Source: Porpolomopsis calyptriformis
Lineage: Eukaryota > Basidiomycota > Agaricomycetes > Agaricales > Hygrophoraceae
DNA length: 64,000 bases
Assembly (NCBI GenBank): GCA_951640195.1
Contig: OX621175.1
Coordinates: forward strand, 1,054,001-1,118,000
Reading direction: 5' to 3'
Shown one piece after another: positions 54,855 through 64,000 of the stretch. The notes below the pieces were generated by a model. It did not search any database, was not told the DNA's origin, and saw only the letters and a list, made by a program, of their open reading frames with translations. Positions within the stretch are counted from its first letter, which is position 1; the number at the start of each line of letters is the position of its first letter. The translations under genes and the position numbers were made by a program.

Positions 54855-57305
54855 ATGAGAGACGCTTCGGCACATCCTCACACAGTATCAAGAGTGATCA
54901 CCACCCTGGATCGTTCCTCCTCCACTCCGCCTCCGTCCTACTCTCCCCCACACCCATCCCCTCAGGCTTCCTCCAGTACGCTCATTAGCTACTCGGAGCA
55001 ACAAGCCGTCAACATGTTAGAAATCGAATGAGTCCAACTCGAAGCTCTTACGCTCGAGTTCTCCCACCTCGCTTTCAACATCACTCCTCCTGTCTCCGCC
55101 AACCTTTCCCCTGCCTCATCCCATTCCTCTCTTTCTTTGGACTCTTATTATACTGCCCCATCTCCCCCGGATTCTTCAGACAGTCTTGACCACTTTCTCA
55201 AAATTGAACCATGAACATTCAACCACATTCATGTCAGAGTTTATCATACCCCTGTGCTTGTTATGAATTTCATTGCCTCCTCTATCCGTGTTTTCTACCG
55301 TCACGGATCCTCTGGTTACATCAGAGAGATCCATGTCTGAGACAACCTGTCACCACGCCTCCCTATGCAGGTTCCCATCGATCAAGCTTCGGGCTCACAG
55401 ACAAGGAATTAGAGTTCCAGGATGCCGTCAACACATCTGACATACATTCACCACTTTCATCTCAGATCCTCAACCCCTCGACTCCCTCCATTTTCGCTAT
55501 TCTCAGACCCACTGTTCTCCCTGCCCCCACACTGTGACTAACAGAAATACCCTCGCCCTTTGCATTTGGACGTCCTCATTTCCTCCGAACCCTACCTCGA
55601 CCTCTTTCCCGCTCATTGTCCTCTCCTACGAAGGCAACCACCTCAACCTCCCCATAACAACTGCTTCTAGAACCCCCCCAGAAATTGAAAGACTCTCCTC
55701 CCATGAGAAGGTCTCCCTCCCCTGAATCGAATCCCTCCCCTCATTTCTCTCTGGCTCCTTCCCCTTCTTCGTCTCCCCCACTGCCTTCGAACCTGAACCC
55801 ACTTCCCCCCACATGACCAACAACTCCAATAGTATCAGTCTTGAAGACAATCAAGCTTGCTCAACCCAATGTCTTCAATGGCAACAAGAAACTATACAAG
55901 AACTGGTTTCAACAAGTTATTATCTTCCTTCGCGGCAGTGAAGTTACAGACCCCGAGAAGATGATTCTCGTCACCCTGTTGTACATGAAGGAAGGTATCG
56001 CCGCCGAGTGGGCCCAGCAGTATGTGGATAATTTCTTCGGCCGAACAGACCCCACTACCAGGAATCTCATCCCCCTCAGCCCCTGGAAGGACTTCACGGA
56101 TGTTTTGGATGTCGTTTTCACTAATCATGCCATGGAGCAGCGTGCCCATGAGGAGGTCGAACACTTTTCACAAGGACGTTTAGGTATCGTCGATTACTTT
56201 GTCAAGTTGGAACTCTTGTTCCGCCAAGCTGGCCTCGTCGGCCAGGATAAAGAATGCATCCAGATCCTTGAGAAAAATGTCAACCAAGGCATTATTCGTC
56301 AAATTTACATGTCGCCTCCGCTCCCCACTACATACCCTAGGTATCACGAGAAGGTTATGGCTATCGGCCAGTTGTTGGAATGCTTCCATGACCAAGAGTA
56401 TCACCAATGCCCATCAGCTCCTCCTTCTTGCCTGGCCTTCCGTCCCTCCGCTCCACATTGTAGGACATCCATCCTCCCTATGAATGGAAACCCTTTCCAT
56501 CACACACGAGCTCAACCTCACCAAATCTGCATACACATATCCCAAAACCTGACCCTTCCGACTTTCTGATAAACATTCTGAAAATGTCCGCCTCTAACCA
56601 GAGGACTTCTGAAAACACGAACTCCTTCAGAAACACCTCAAACTGATCGGAAAGTCTCTTTTCTTTGTTTTCCTTATCTTATCTACCCTTTTCTATCTCC
56701 CTTTCGCCTATCTACCTATTTTCCACTCACATACTCTCACAAAGGAACTATCCTTTGTACACTTACCTACAAAGAAGGTTCCTTTATTCACCTCCTCTAT
56801 ATATATCAAGTAGATAATCACTAAATGGACAGACACACCTTCCCCAAATACATACTTTCCCTTCCTACCCAATATATCAAGCCTTGATAAGCTTGAAACC
56901 CCTGATCATCATCATCTGATTACTGAATCAGTTCCTACGTGTTCTGATACCCCTTGGACGAATGAGAGGAATCCCCCCCAAGATCCCTCACGCCTTCTAC
57001 AACGTTTCCATCCTCCCCTCCCCCAGGACAAGCAAGTGCTGTCTGGCACCATCCATGGAGGACAGGGCCTGCCCATGGACCTGAGCAAGACGTGCCAAAC
57101 CAATCGGTGTTACAATTGTGGACAAGTTGGACATTTCCATCGGGAATGTCCGCAAGAGCTCAAGAAGGTCAATGTTCGTGCTCTCCAACACAAACTAACC
57201 ATCGACGAGATCTCCAAGCTGATGAACTTCCTTTCCGCAGAGGAACACAGCTCGACCAAGCCCACCCCCGACAACAATGAACAGGATTTTGGTGACGGTC
57301 AATAG
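54855..57305 (+). pseudogene. gag of gypsy element 2
   Basis: Starts near ATG 54855 (Ser/Pro-rich). The capsid-like domain lies in 55841-56569 (LAQPNVFNGNKKLYKNWFQQ; EKMILVTLLYMKEGIAAEWA), and the zinc knuckle CYNCGQVGHFHREC is near 57110. Broken by stops and at least one frameshift between 55031 and 57036. Confidence 0.75.
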
Positions 57306-60300
57306 AGATGTGCTCACTCTATTCAACAGAATCATGCCTACTCTGGCATTGTGAACAGACAGTATTAGACACCCCCTTTGTTACCCCTTCTCCCCTTTCC
57401 ATTCTTTATACCAGTACAATGGCATGTACAATAACTAATACCAACAAGTCCATCAATGAAACCTATTCTCCACTGTCTATGCCAGAAGTAAGCGTTGAGT
57501 GCCCCAAACTCCCTGACTCTCCCATTCCTGAACCACTGTCTCTCCCTTCTGTCGATTCGATCGACATCGACTCTCTTTCTTCCCCTTTGGAAATTGTTAA
57601 TGCCATTAAGGAACAGGCTAATTACGCAATCCCAATTCTCTTGAAATGGTCCCACCCCGCCCAATCACTGGAGATGACTCAGACCATGATCGATCAGATC
57701 AATGCTCTCTCAATGGAGAACGCCATCCAAGCCCTCAACGAACTCAAAGAACCTCATGTGTTTATTCATGGCTCAGGCTCAAGAAATCAACTGACTCTTA
57801 AAACTGTTATCACTACCTTGGATAATCATGCTGAACACCTCGCAACTGCTCTCATGGACAGTGGTTGTGAAGGCTCATGTATCGACATCAAGTACATCCA
57901 TGAAAATGACCTTCACACAACCAAACTCACCCGACCCATTCCGGTACACAATGCCAATGGACAACCCAATTCCGAGGGACCCATCTCTGAAATGGTCACG
58001 CTCGAGTTCAAGGTCAGCACTCATGTCGAACAGATCAACTTCGGTATCACAAACCTCGGCAAATCACAGATCTTCCTTGGACATGACTGGTTGAGGATTC
58101 ACAACCCCTCTATTGATTGGAAGGCCAACTCTCTCATTCTCGATCGATACCCCCCGGATTGTCATCCCTCTCCCCTTCCTGACTCTGTCAACATCAACGA
58201 ACTCACCCTTGAAGATGGTGACCAACTGCTCATAGTTGATTTCAACCCCGCCATTCAGATTTGTTTGATGGGTACGAAATCTCAGGATCTTGCAATCAAG
58301 GCCTGGGAAGCCCAGAAGAAGGACCGCACCTGGAAGGAAATTGTCCCCGAATACCTCCACGAATTCCAAGATGTCTTCACCAAGGAAGACTTCAATGAAC
58401 TCCCCCCAAGTCATCCCTGGGACCACACCATCGAACTTCTCCCTGGAACTGAAGAGAAGCTTGACTGTAAGGTCTACCCACTCTCTGTGGATGAATGTAC
58501 TCAATTGGATGAGTTCTTGGAAGAGAATCTCCATACCGGATGAATTCGAAAATCAATCTCCCCCATTGCCTCCCTGTTCTTCTTCATTAAGAAGAAAGAT
58601 GGTCAACTATGCCCCATCCAGGATTATCAAAAGCTAAACAACATGACTGTCAAGAACAGATACCCCCTCCCTCTGATCAACGAATTGATTGATACCCTAC
58701 AGAACGCTCGCTATTTCACCAAGCTAGATGTTCATTGGGGATACAACAACGTACGGATCAAGGAAGGAGATGAACACAAGGCTGCATTTCGAACCAACCA
58801 CAGCTTGTTCGAACCCCTTGTTATGTTCTTTGGTCTCACTAACTTGCCCGCGACATTCCAAAACATGATGAATGACATTTTCCGTGTCCAAATTGTCGAA
58901 GGACATGTCTTGGTTTACATAGATGACATCCTCATCTTCGACAAAGATCTCGAGATGCACCATCAGCATGTTTACGAAGTTATGACCACACTTTGCAAAC
59001 ATAAACTCTACCTCAAACCCGAGAAGTGTAACTTCGATCAACGCCAAGTGGAATACCTTGGTGTCATCGTGTCAGAAGGCCACATCAAAATGGACCCTAT
59101 CAAGGTCCAAGGAATTATGGATTGGCCAGTCCCCGAATGCAAGTGAGATGTCCAAGCTTTCCTTGGATTCTGCAACTTTTACCATTGATTTATCCACCAC
59201 TTTGCTGGGATTGCTCAACCCCTCAATACGTTAACTAGAAACGCTCCTTTTGACTGGACCACGGAATGCCAGGATGCCTTTGACGCCCTGAAGACAATCA
59301 TTACAACTTCTCCTGTTCTCTCAATCATTAATGATAACGATTTACTCCGTGTAGAAACTGATGCCTCAGACTATGCATTGGGTGCTATATTATCACAAAA
59401 ACAAGACAACATTTGGAAGCCCATTGCCTACATCTCCAAGGCCTTCACCCCCACAGAATAAAATTATCAAATTTACAACCGCAAGTTACTCGCAATTATG
59501 ACTGCGCTCCAAGAGTTCCACAAATGGCTGCTGTCTGCTAGGCAAGTCTTTGAGGTTTGGATGGATCACGCCAACCTCCAGTACTTCAAGCTGCCCCAGA
59601 AGCTGAATAGGCGCCAAGCCAGGTGGCTCATGGAGCTTCAGGACTATCACTTCACTCTTCACCATGTCACCGGCAGGGCCAATTCCAAGGCTGATATCCT
59701 GTCGAGACAACCAGGTTTTGAGAGGGGGGTGAATAACAACGATGACATTATTTTACTCCCGTGTAATCTTTTTCCTACCTCAGATCACCCTATCATAGAT
59801 CTCCGCCAGGTTCAGCACAAGATTGAACCTACTAATTTCCATTCCCGAATCCGAAATTTGTACCGAAATGAAGAAAAACAAGTCACACTCCTTCAAGAAA
59901 AACATAAAATCGATTGGAAAACCCGAGACGACGGCATCAAAACCTTCTTGGACCAAACCTATGTCTCAAAGGACACCCCACTCCATGGCGAAATCATCAC
60001 TCAATACCATGACAATCCTCTCTCTGGGTATTATGGCTCCTTCAAGACTTCTGAAGCCATATGCCATGACTACTGGTGGCCCACCATCAGGAGAGATGTT
60101 GAAACCTATGTTCATGGTTGTGAAACATGCCAATGCACCAAGGCATCCCGATTACCCATGAAGACCCTGCTACACCCCTTCGATCCCCCTGGGATATGAT
60201 CACAGTTGATCTTGTTAGCCCTATACCTGAATGTCAGGGCTACAACGCAATCCTTACGATCGTTGATCACTTTTCCAAGGCAGTCAAGTTCGAAGCCACC

Positions 60301-60447
60301 CATATCGAGTTGAACTCCGAAGGGTTTGTGAAGATCATTCGGGATTGCATCATCAGAGATCACAGTGTCCCTTGATGCATCATCCACGATCACGATCCGC
60401 AATTCATTTCCAAATTTATAACTGATCTCTTTCACCTTCTGGGCACT

Positions 60448-60658
60448 TGTCACAACTGTAGTTGCAAGTCTTTTCGTCAATCACAAGGCAGGCCTTGGAG
60501 CTTAATAAGTCTAATAGGATGTAGAAGAAAGTTCTGATGGGGACATCCTTGTAAAGGGTGATGATTCCTCCTGAGTTAAGTTTTACTTCTACAAAGAAGT
60601 TGTTCTGCGAGTTAAATCCGTTGCGTGCCTCTGCTGAGAGTTTAGGGAATATGGGCAT
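60448..60658 (-). CDS. Divergent about 70-aa reading frame (copy 3)
   Basis: ATG 60658; keeps the frame of copies 1 and 2 with Glu-to-Gly, Glu-to-Lys and Asn-to-Asp changes. Stop lies outside the element (60416). Confidence 0.35.
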
Positions 60659-61164
60659 GAACGATTGGCTCAGTAGTTATGGGTTTATGTTTCTCTTTTC
60701 TTGTTCTGATGGAAGAGAAGTCTGATGATTCTGATTGCATTCGTGCTACTACAAGTAATCTCACAGGAGGATGAAGTGATGATCCGCTTCGCCCTCAGGG
60801 TTTATATAGTATTTCTAAAATAGGAGTCACTATGAGTCAGCTTCCGCAGTCACCCCATTTTCTTTTGTTCACAGCCCCAGTTTAAGGTTTGCTATTGTTC
60901 TTAGTTATACTGCGCAAGGCTGTGTGCTTCTGATGACTCAATTCTATTAGGTATAGCCTTCCGCAGCATTAGGCTGTGTTGTCTCATAACTGGTTTCTAT
61001 AGTTCTTCTAGTCATGAGATTGCTGTTGTTTCTATCTCTTGTCTGGCGTATTGGGTTTCTCTTCTTTGACTGAGGAACCTCCTTTTGGTCCTCCCTTTGT
61101 GTCTGGGCATATAAAAGGTGTGGGTTTGTATCCCTATGCTTCAGTTCAATCCTTGTCAATCATC

Positions 61165-61994
61165 ATAACTCCTTCCCACCAAGGCCACTACGTTCGATTC
61201 TTCAAGCAGTCTGGAGTGGTGCACCGCACTGCTCCTGTCTTTCTTGATTGCGATTCGTTTCATTACTACCTCCAGCGCATCCCTTCCGACACTGACCTCT
61301 GTTGGTCTTCCTTTTCCTGCTTTGCTTGTGGTGGCAAGCACAAAGTCAAGAAGTGTCCGTTCGTTCGCTGGCCCATCCAGTATGCTTGCAGCTTGATGGA
61401 GGATCCGCTTGGTGAGTATTTTGTTGTGTCTTTATTAGTCTGTGTTTATTGATAATAGGCTTTCCCTTTCTTAGCTTGGGATGATGACGCCCCTCCCCCT
61501 ACTTCCCAGCTCCCTTTGGAGGAGCAGGTTAATTGGGGGTCTGACAAGTGGGCTGATTCTCTCCCTCCTGTCAAGAAGGAGGCAGTCGACTGGGCTGCTA
61601 GTCCTCCTTTCCATCCTTGGACCCCTGGTCCAATGAGTTCTTTATCTAGTGGTAAGCTCTCAATTCTCTCGCCCTCTTCATGATTGTTGACTCTTTATTC
61701 TTAGTGGAAGATTTGTCATCGTCATTGACTAACGTCAATGTCAAGATCGAGGAGGAAGAAGTTCCTCCCAGTTTGTTATGGAGTCCCACCAACGATTGGT
61801 TGGGTGAGGAAGTGAGAAAGATAGCGATGAGTTTCATCGAGGGGAAGGCTGCTGAGTTGCAGGCCTCCGGTGGTGACACTAATGGGGCAATCTACTGGGG
61901 TAATAAGTTGGCCGCTTTAGATGGTCAAGTAGTTTCTAGTTTCGTAGAGTTCTTGAGAGATAGTATGGTGCAGGAGATTGCCAAGACGGACTAG
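61165..61994 (+). pseudogene. Element-borne 237-aa gene, copy 3, start codon lost
   Basis: Exons 61165-61411, 61475-61651 and 61705-61994, lengths identical to the other copies. The start codon is ATA (61165-61167) where copies 1 and 2 have ATG. The rest of the frame is intact, including the knuckle (CFACGGKHKVKKC). Either silenced recently or initiated at another codon. Confidence 0.55.
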
Positions 61995-62977
61995 TATAAT
62001 TAGCTAGTCGGACATGGATTCCTCCCTTTGTACAAGTAGTTTCTGCTGCCAATAAAGACAGCCTTCCCTCCAAAAGAATCGACATAAGAAAGAAAAGAAA
62101 AGAACGAAGAAAAGAGAGGAATTTTTAAGAGAGTGAATGCCAATTTCATGACAGCACTACCCAGAACGTTTCCACAGCTTATCATCCCCAGACCGATGGC
62201 TAGTCCGAACAAATGAACCAGACACTCAAACAGTACCTTCGAGTTTTCGTCAATCATCATCAGGACAATTGGAAGGAATGGCTCGCGTTGGCTGAGTTCT
62301 CATACAACAATTCAGTTCACACCACCACACGACAAACCCCCTTCTACGTTAATTATGGCCAGAACCCCTGGAAAGGAAACGACACTACAAGAGAAGTCCA
62401 AAATGAGTCTGTGACCTAATTCACTGATTGAATGAAAAAATGTCCATCAAGAAGCTGAGGCCGCCCTCAAGAGAGCAAATGAAACCATGAAGATTGCCAC
62501 AATAAACATGTCTGAACTGCCCAAGAATACTTGCCAGGAGATAAAGTCTGGCTGGCCACCACCAACATCAAAACCAAACGACCCATGAAGAAGCTTGACA
62601 ATAAATGCTTCAGTCCCTTCAGGGTTATTGAGAAGGTTGGCCACTCTGCCTACAAACTTGATCTCCCCCACGAATGGCTAGGACTCCACCCAGTTTTCAA
62701 TGAATCTTATCTCTCTCCCTATTGTTCTCCTTCTTTTCCAAACCAGAAAAAACCTGCTCCTCCCCCCCCAATCCAACTGGAAGGTGACTCCGAATATGTC
62801 ATCGATGAAATTCTAGACTCTCATCTGCGACGAGGAAAACTCCAATACCTGGTACACTGGGAAGGCTACACCAGTGAAGAAAACACTTGGGAACCTGAGT
62901 CAAATGTCAAGAATGCTCAAGAACTGGTTGACGAGTTTCACACTCTCCATTCCGATCAACCAGCTCCTCGACTCTGA

Positions 62978-63436
62978 CTATGCGTTATATGAATGGACAA
63001 CTTCTTCGGAATTAACGAATGTCTCTACGACCCAATCACAGACTCCACTGGCAAAGATTACAAACTGCCAAAGGTCAGTGACAATATCGACATTCTCATC
63101 CCACTTCATCCCACAGAAGTTGACTGACTGCTCGAATGCAATTTCAACAGTTCTATCTTCCTCCCCCACTTGCCACCTACCGCTTGTCGAGCATGGGTTT
63201 ATGAGACTAGTCCCGTCAATGCAATTACTGCTATTCTGTGACTGGACAGTCAAGGCCAACTGCTCCGAATGTATCAGCTGGTTTCTCCTCTATCTGCTCT
63301 GGAAATTTGTCGACGATACCAATATCATCTCCCGATCTCTCCCTGTTATGCACCTCAATGGCTACTACGAGACTACTCAAGGCATCTCCAATGCCTGTTC
63401 TAACGTTGCGCGGATGCGAATTTGAAGAGAGGGTGA
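62978..63436. other. Post-pol spacer of gypsy element 2
   Basis: No convincing accessory ORF. Ends in gaagagagggtga just before the LTR, a probable polypurine tract. Confidence 0.4.
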
Positions 63437-63803
63437 TGTTATGGCTACTTCATTTTTCGTCTTGCCCACTTTCCTTATCTAATCTTATCTCTCCCCAATC
63501 TAATCTTTGCCTTACCTCCTCATAGATTAGAGGTGATAACGCCATTAGCTGATGAAGACATGCTCCGCAGCAACTCCGCAGTAGCTGCGCAAGGCTGCAT
63601 AATACTGCGCATTAGTCAGCCATTCCATGGATCGTCGCCATGGTTATCACAATCACAGCCCAGGCCTGGGTAGATATAAGTAGTGTACAGAATGCTTGTA
63701 TCTCCCTAGATTTGTCCTTCAATGTTATCACCCCTAGCTTATGCGCTAGGCTCTTCGTTATCCCTTGTTCAAGCGACCTGAGACTCCGACTGCTGACATA
63801 ACA
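63437..63803 (+). repeat. 3' LTR of gypsy element 2
   Basis: 367 bp, close match to 54316-54682; ends in CA. Confidence 0.9.
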
Positions 63804-63808
63804 GCAGT

Positions 63809-64000
63809 ACCCTGAGAGCACAATGCTCTCATTTGACCAGGTTAAATGCCAGATCACTGACCTCAGCAGTATCATTCTGGTGATACACGATATGTGTCTG
63901 AACTCCTATTTGGCATACACTGGCCCTTGGGCAGAGTGTGAATGCTGCCCAATTTGTGGTGAAGATCGATATGACCAACAAAAGACCAATAGAACTCACT
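63809..64000 (+). pseudogene. Tnp2 transposase, 3' continuation (cut by window end)
   Basis: In frame with the part before 54315: LSFDQVKCQITDLSS, IHDMCLNSYLAYTGPWAECE, CCPICGEDRYD. The Cys-rich PICGEDRYD region is a typical Tnp2 zinc motif. Continues outside the window. Confidence 0.7.

Larger units (their letters stand above)
60448..62153 (+). mobile_element. 1.7-kb TG...CA element, copy 3
   Basis: 1706 bp, same orientation as copy 1, flanked by GCACT (60443-60447 and 62154-62158). It is inserted in the integrase core of gypsy element 2; removal restores the frame LLGT-TQNV. Confidence 0.82.
57306..62977 (+). pseudogene. pol of gypsy element 2, interrupted by the nested element
   Basis: Protease ATALMDSGCEGSCID near 57845; reverse transcriptase YIDD at about 58918 (VLVYIDDILIFDKD); RNase H ETDASDYALGAILSQ near 59355; integrase zinc region GCETCQCTKAS near 60115 and core with TVDLVSPIPECQGYNAIL; the nested element splits the core between LLGT (60447) and [14 protein letters not shown] (62154 on). 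A chromodomain lies at the end (SEYVIDEILDSHLRRGK, YLVHWEGYTSEENTWE). Stops at 58541, 59144, 59459, 60373, 62201 and others, mostly TGA or TAA. Confidence 0.87.
54316..63803 (+). mobile_element. Ty3/gypsy chromodomain retrotransposon 2 (decayed), carrying a nested 1.7-kb element
   Basis: LTRs 54316-54682 and 63437-63803 (367 bp each). Flanks GCGGT (54311-54315) and GCAGT (63804-63808) are a 5-bp duplication with one change. About 7.8 kb without the nested copy 3. Same domain order as element 1 but clearly a different lineage member. The left LTR ends in TA instead of CA. Confidence 0.93.
53457..64000 (+). mobile_element. Tnp2-type DNA transposon (CACTA/Plavaka-like), split and running off the window
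   Basis: N-terminal zinc motif LCTCSKYCGNPGKYVS followed by TYNRHAQHYGW, typical of Agaricomycete Tnp2 transposases; then NPPESPLVINDPDLRLSIDI and YLATTNASQETYNALHQS just before the gypsy insertion, and DMCLNSYLAYTGPWAECECC after it. Rejoining the flanks with one GCGGT copy gives an uninterrupted frame across the site. The element continues beyond 64000. Confidence 0.75.

Overview
The window is nuclear DNA of a mushroom-forming basidiomycete (Agaricomycetes-type). The evidence is: short 48-70 nt GT-AG introns in nearly every gene; expanded F-box families; a FunK1-type fungal kinase; an NB-ARC/TPR NLR; an SREBP; mucin-like GPI-type surface proteins; and nested chromodomain Ty3/gypsy, Helitron and Tnp2-type transposons. 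No prokaryotic, rRNA or tRNA feature was recognised. Exon boundaries were placed by reading-frame continuity and splice signals, so they are predictions.

Host gene half (1 to about 35 kb). In order: two tandem F-box genes (440-3072, +); a multi-exon zinc-finger gene with a VEFS-like C-terminus, a candidate Polycomb Suz12-like protein (6264-3157, -); a BUR1/CDK9-type kinase (9637-6444, -); two tandem cysteine-rich, Pro/Thr-rich, probably GPI-anchored surface proteins that share a conserved GC-AG intron (10665-12198 and 12829-14143, +); three tandem F-box genes of a second family (14637-18413, +); an NB-ARC/TPR receptor with near-identical TPR units and a +1 frameshift (19031-21893, +); an SREBP (25924-22586, -) facing a dispersed F-box paralogue (26039-27262, +) across a 114-bp promoter rich in SREBP-like sites; a compact five-exon nucleotidyltransferase-like gene (27928-28749, +); a FunK1 kinase (30935-32882, +); and an oxysterol-binding-protein gene that lacks its N-terminus (34967-33272, -).

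Transposon half (about 35-64 kb). A decayed Helitron lies on the minus strand (about 34.95-53.06 kb). It has been hit three times: by a 6.9-kb chromodomain gypsy element (40693-47589, TSD CTCTT) and by two oppositely oriented copies of an unclassified 1.7-kb TG...CA element (35382-37144, TSD GTTTG; 37848-39557, TSD CCATA). To its right a Tnp2-type DNA transposon (53457 to the window end) is split by a second chromodomain gypsy element (54316-63803, TSD GCGGT/GCAGT), which in turn contains a third copy of the 1.7-kb element (60448-62153, TSD GCACT). Joining the flanks across each insertion restores a reading frame, so the nesting order can be read directly.

Most notable observations. (1) The 1.7-kb element family: perfect 5-bp target duplications and a private three-exon gene for a 237-aa zinc-knuckle-like protein, plus a divergent about 70-aa reading frame running out of one end. 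(2) Both gypsy elements have a primer-binding site complementary to the predicted 5' end of their own transcript, 34 nt after a TATA box, as in Tf1-type self-priming. (3) Stop codons in all the large elements are mostly TGA or TAA at expected Arg or Gln positions, fitting CpG deamination. (4) The NLR repeats vary chiefly at two positions. (5) SREBP-type sites cluster between the SREBP gene and an F-box gene.
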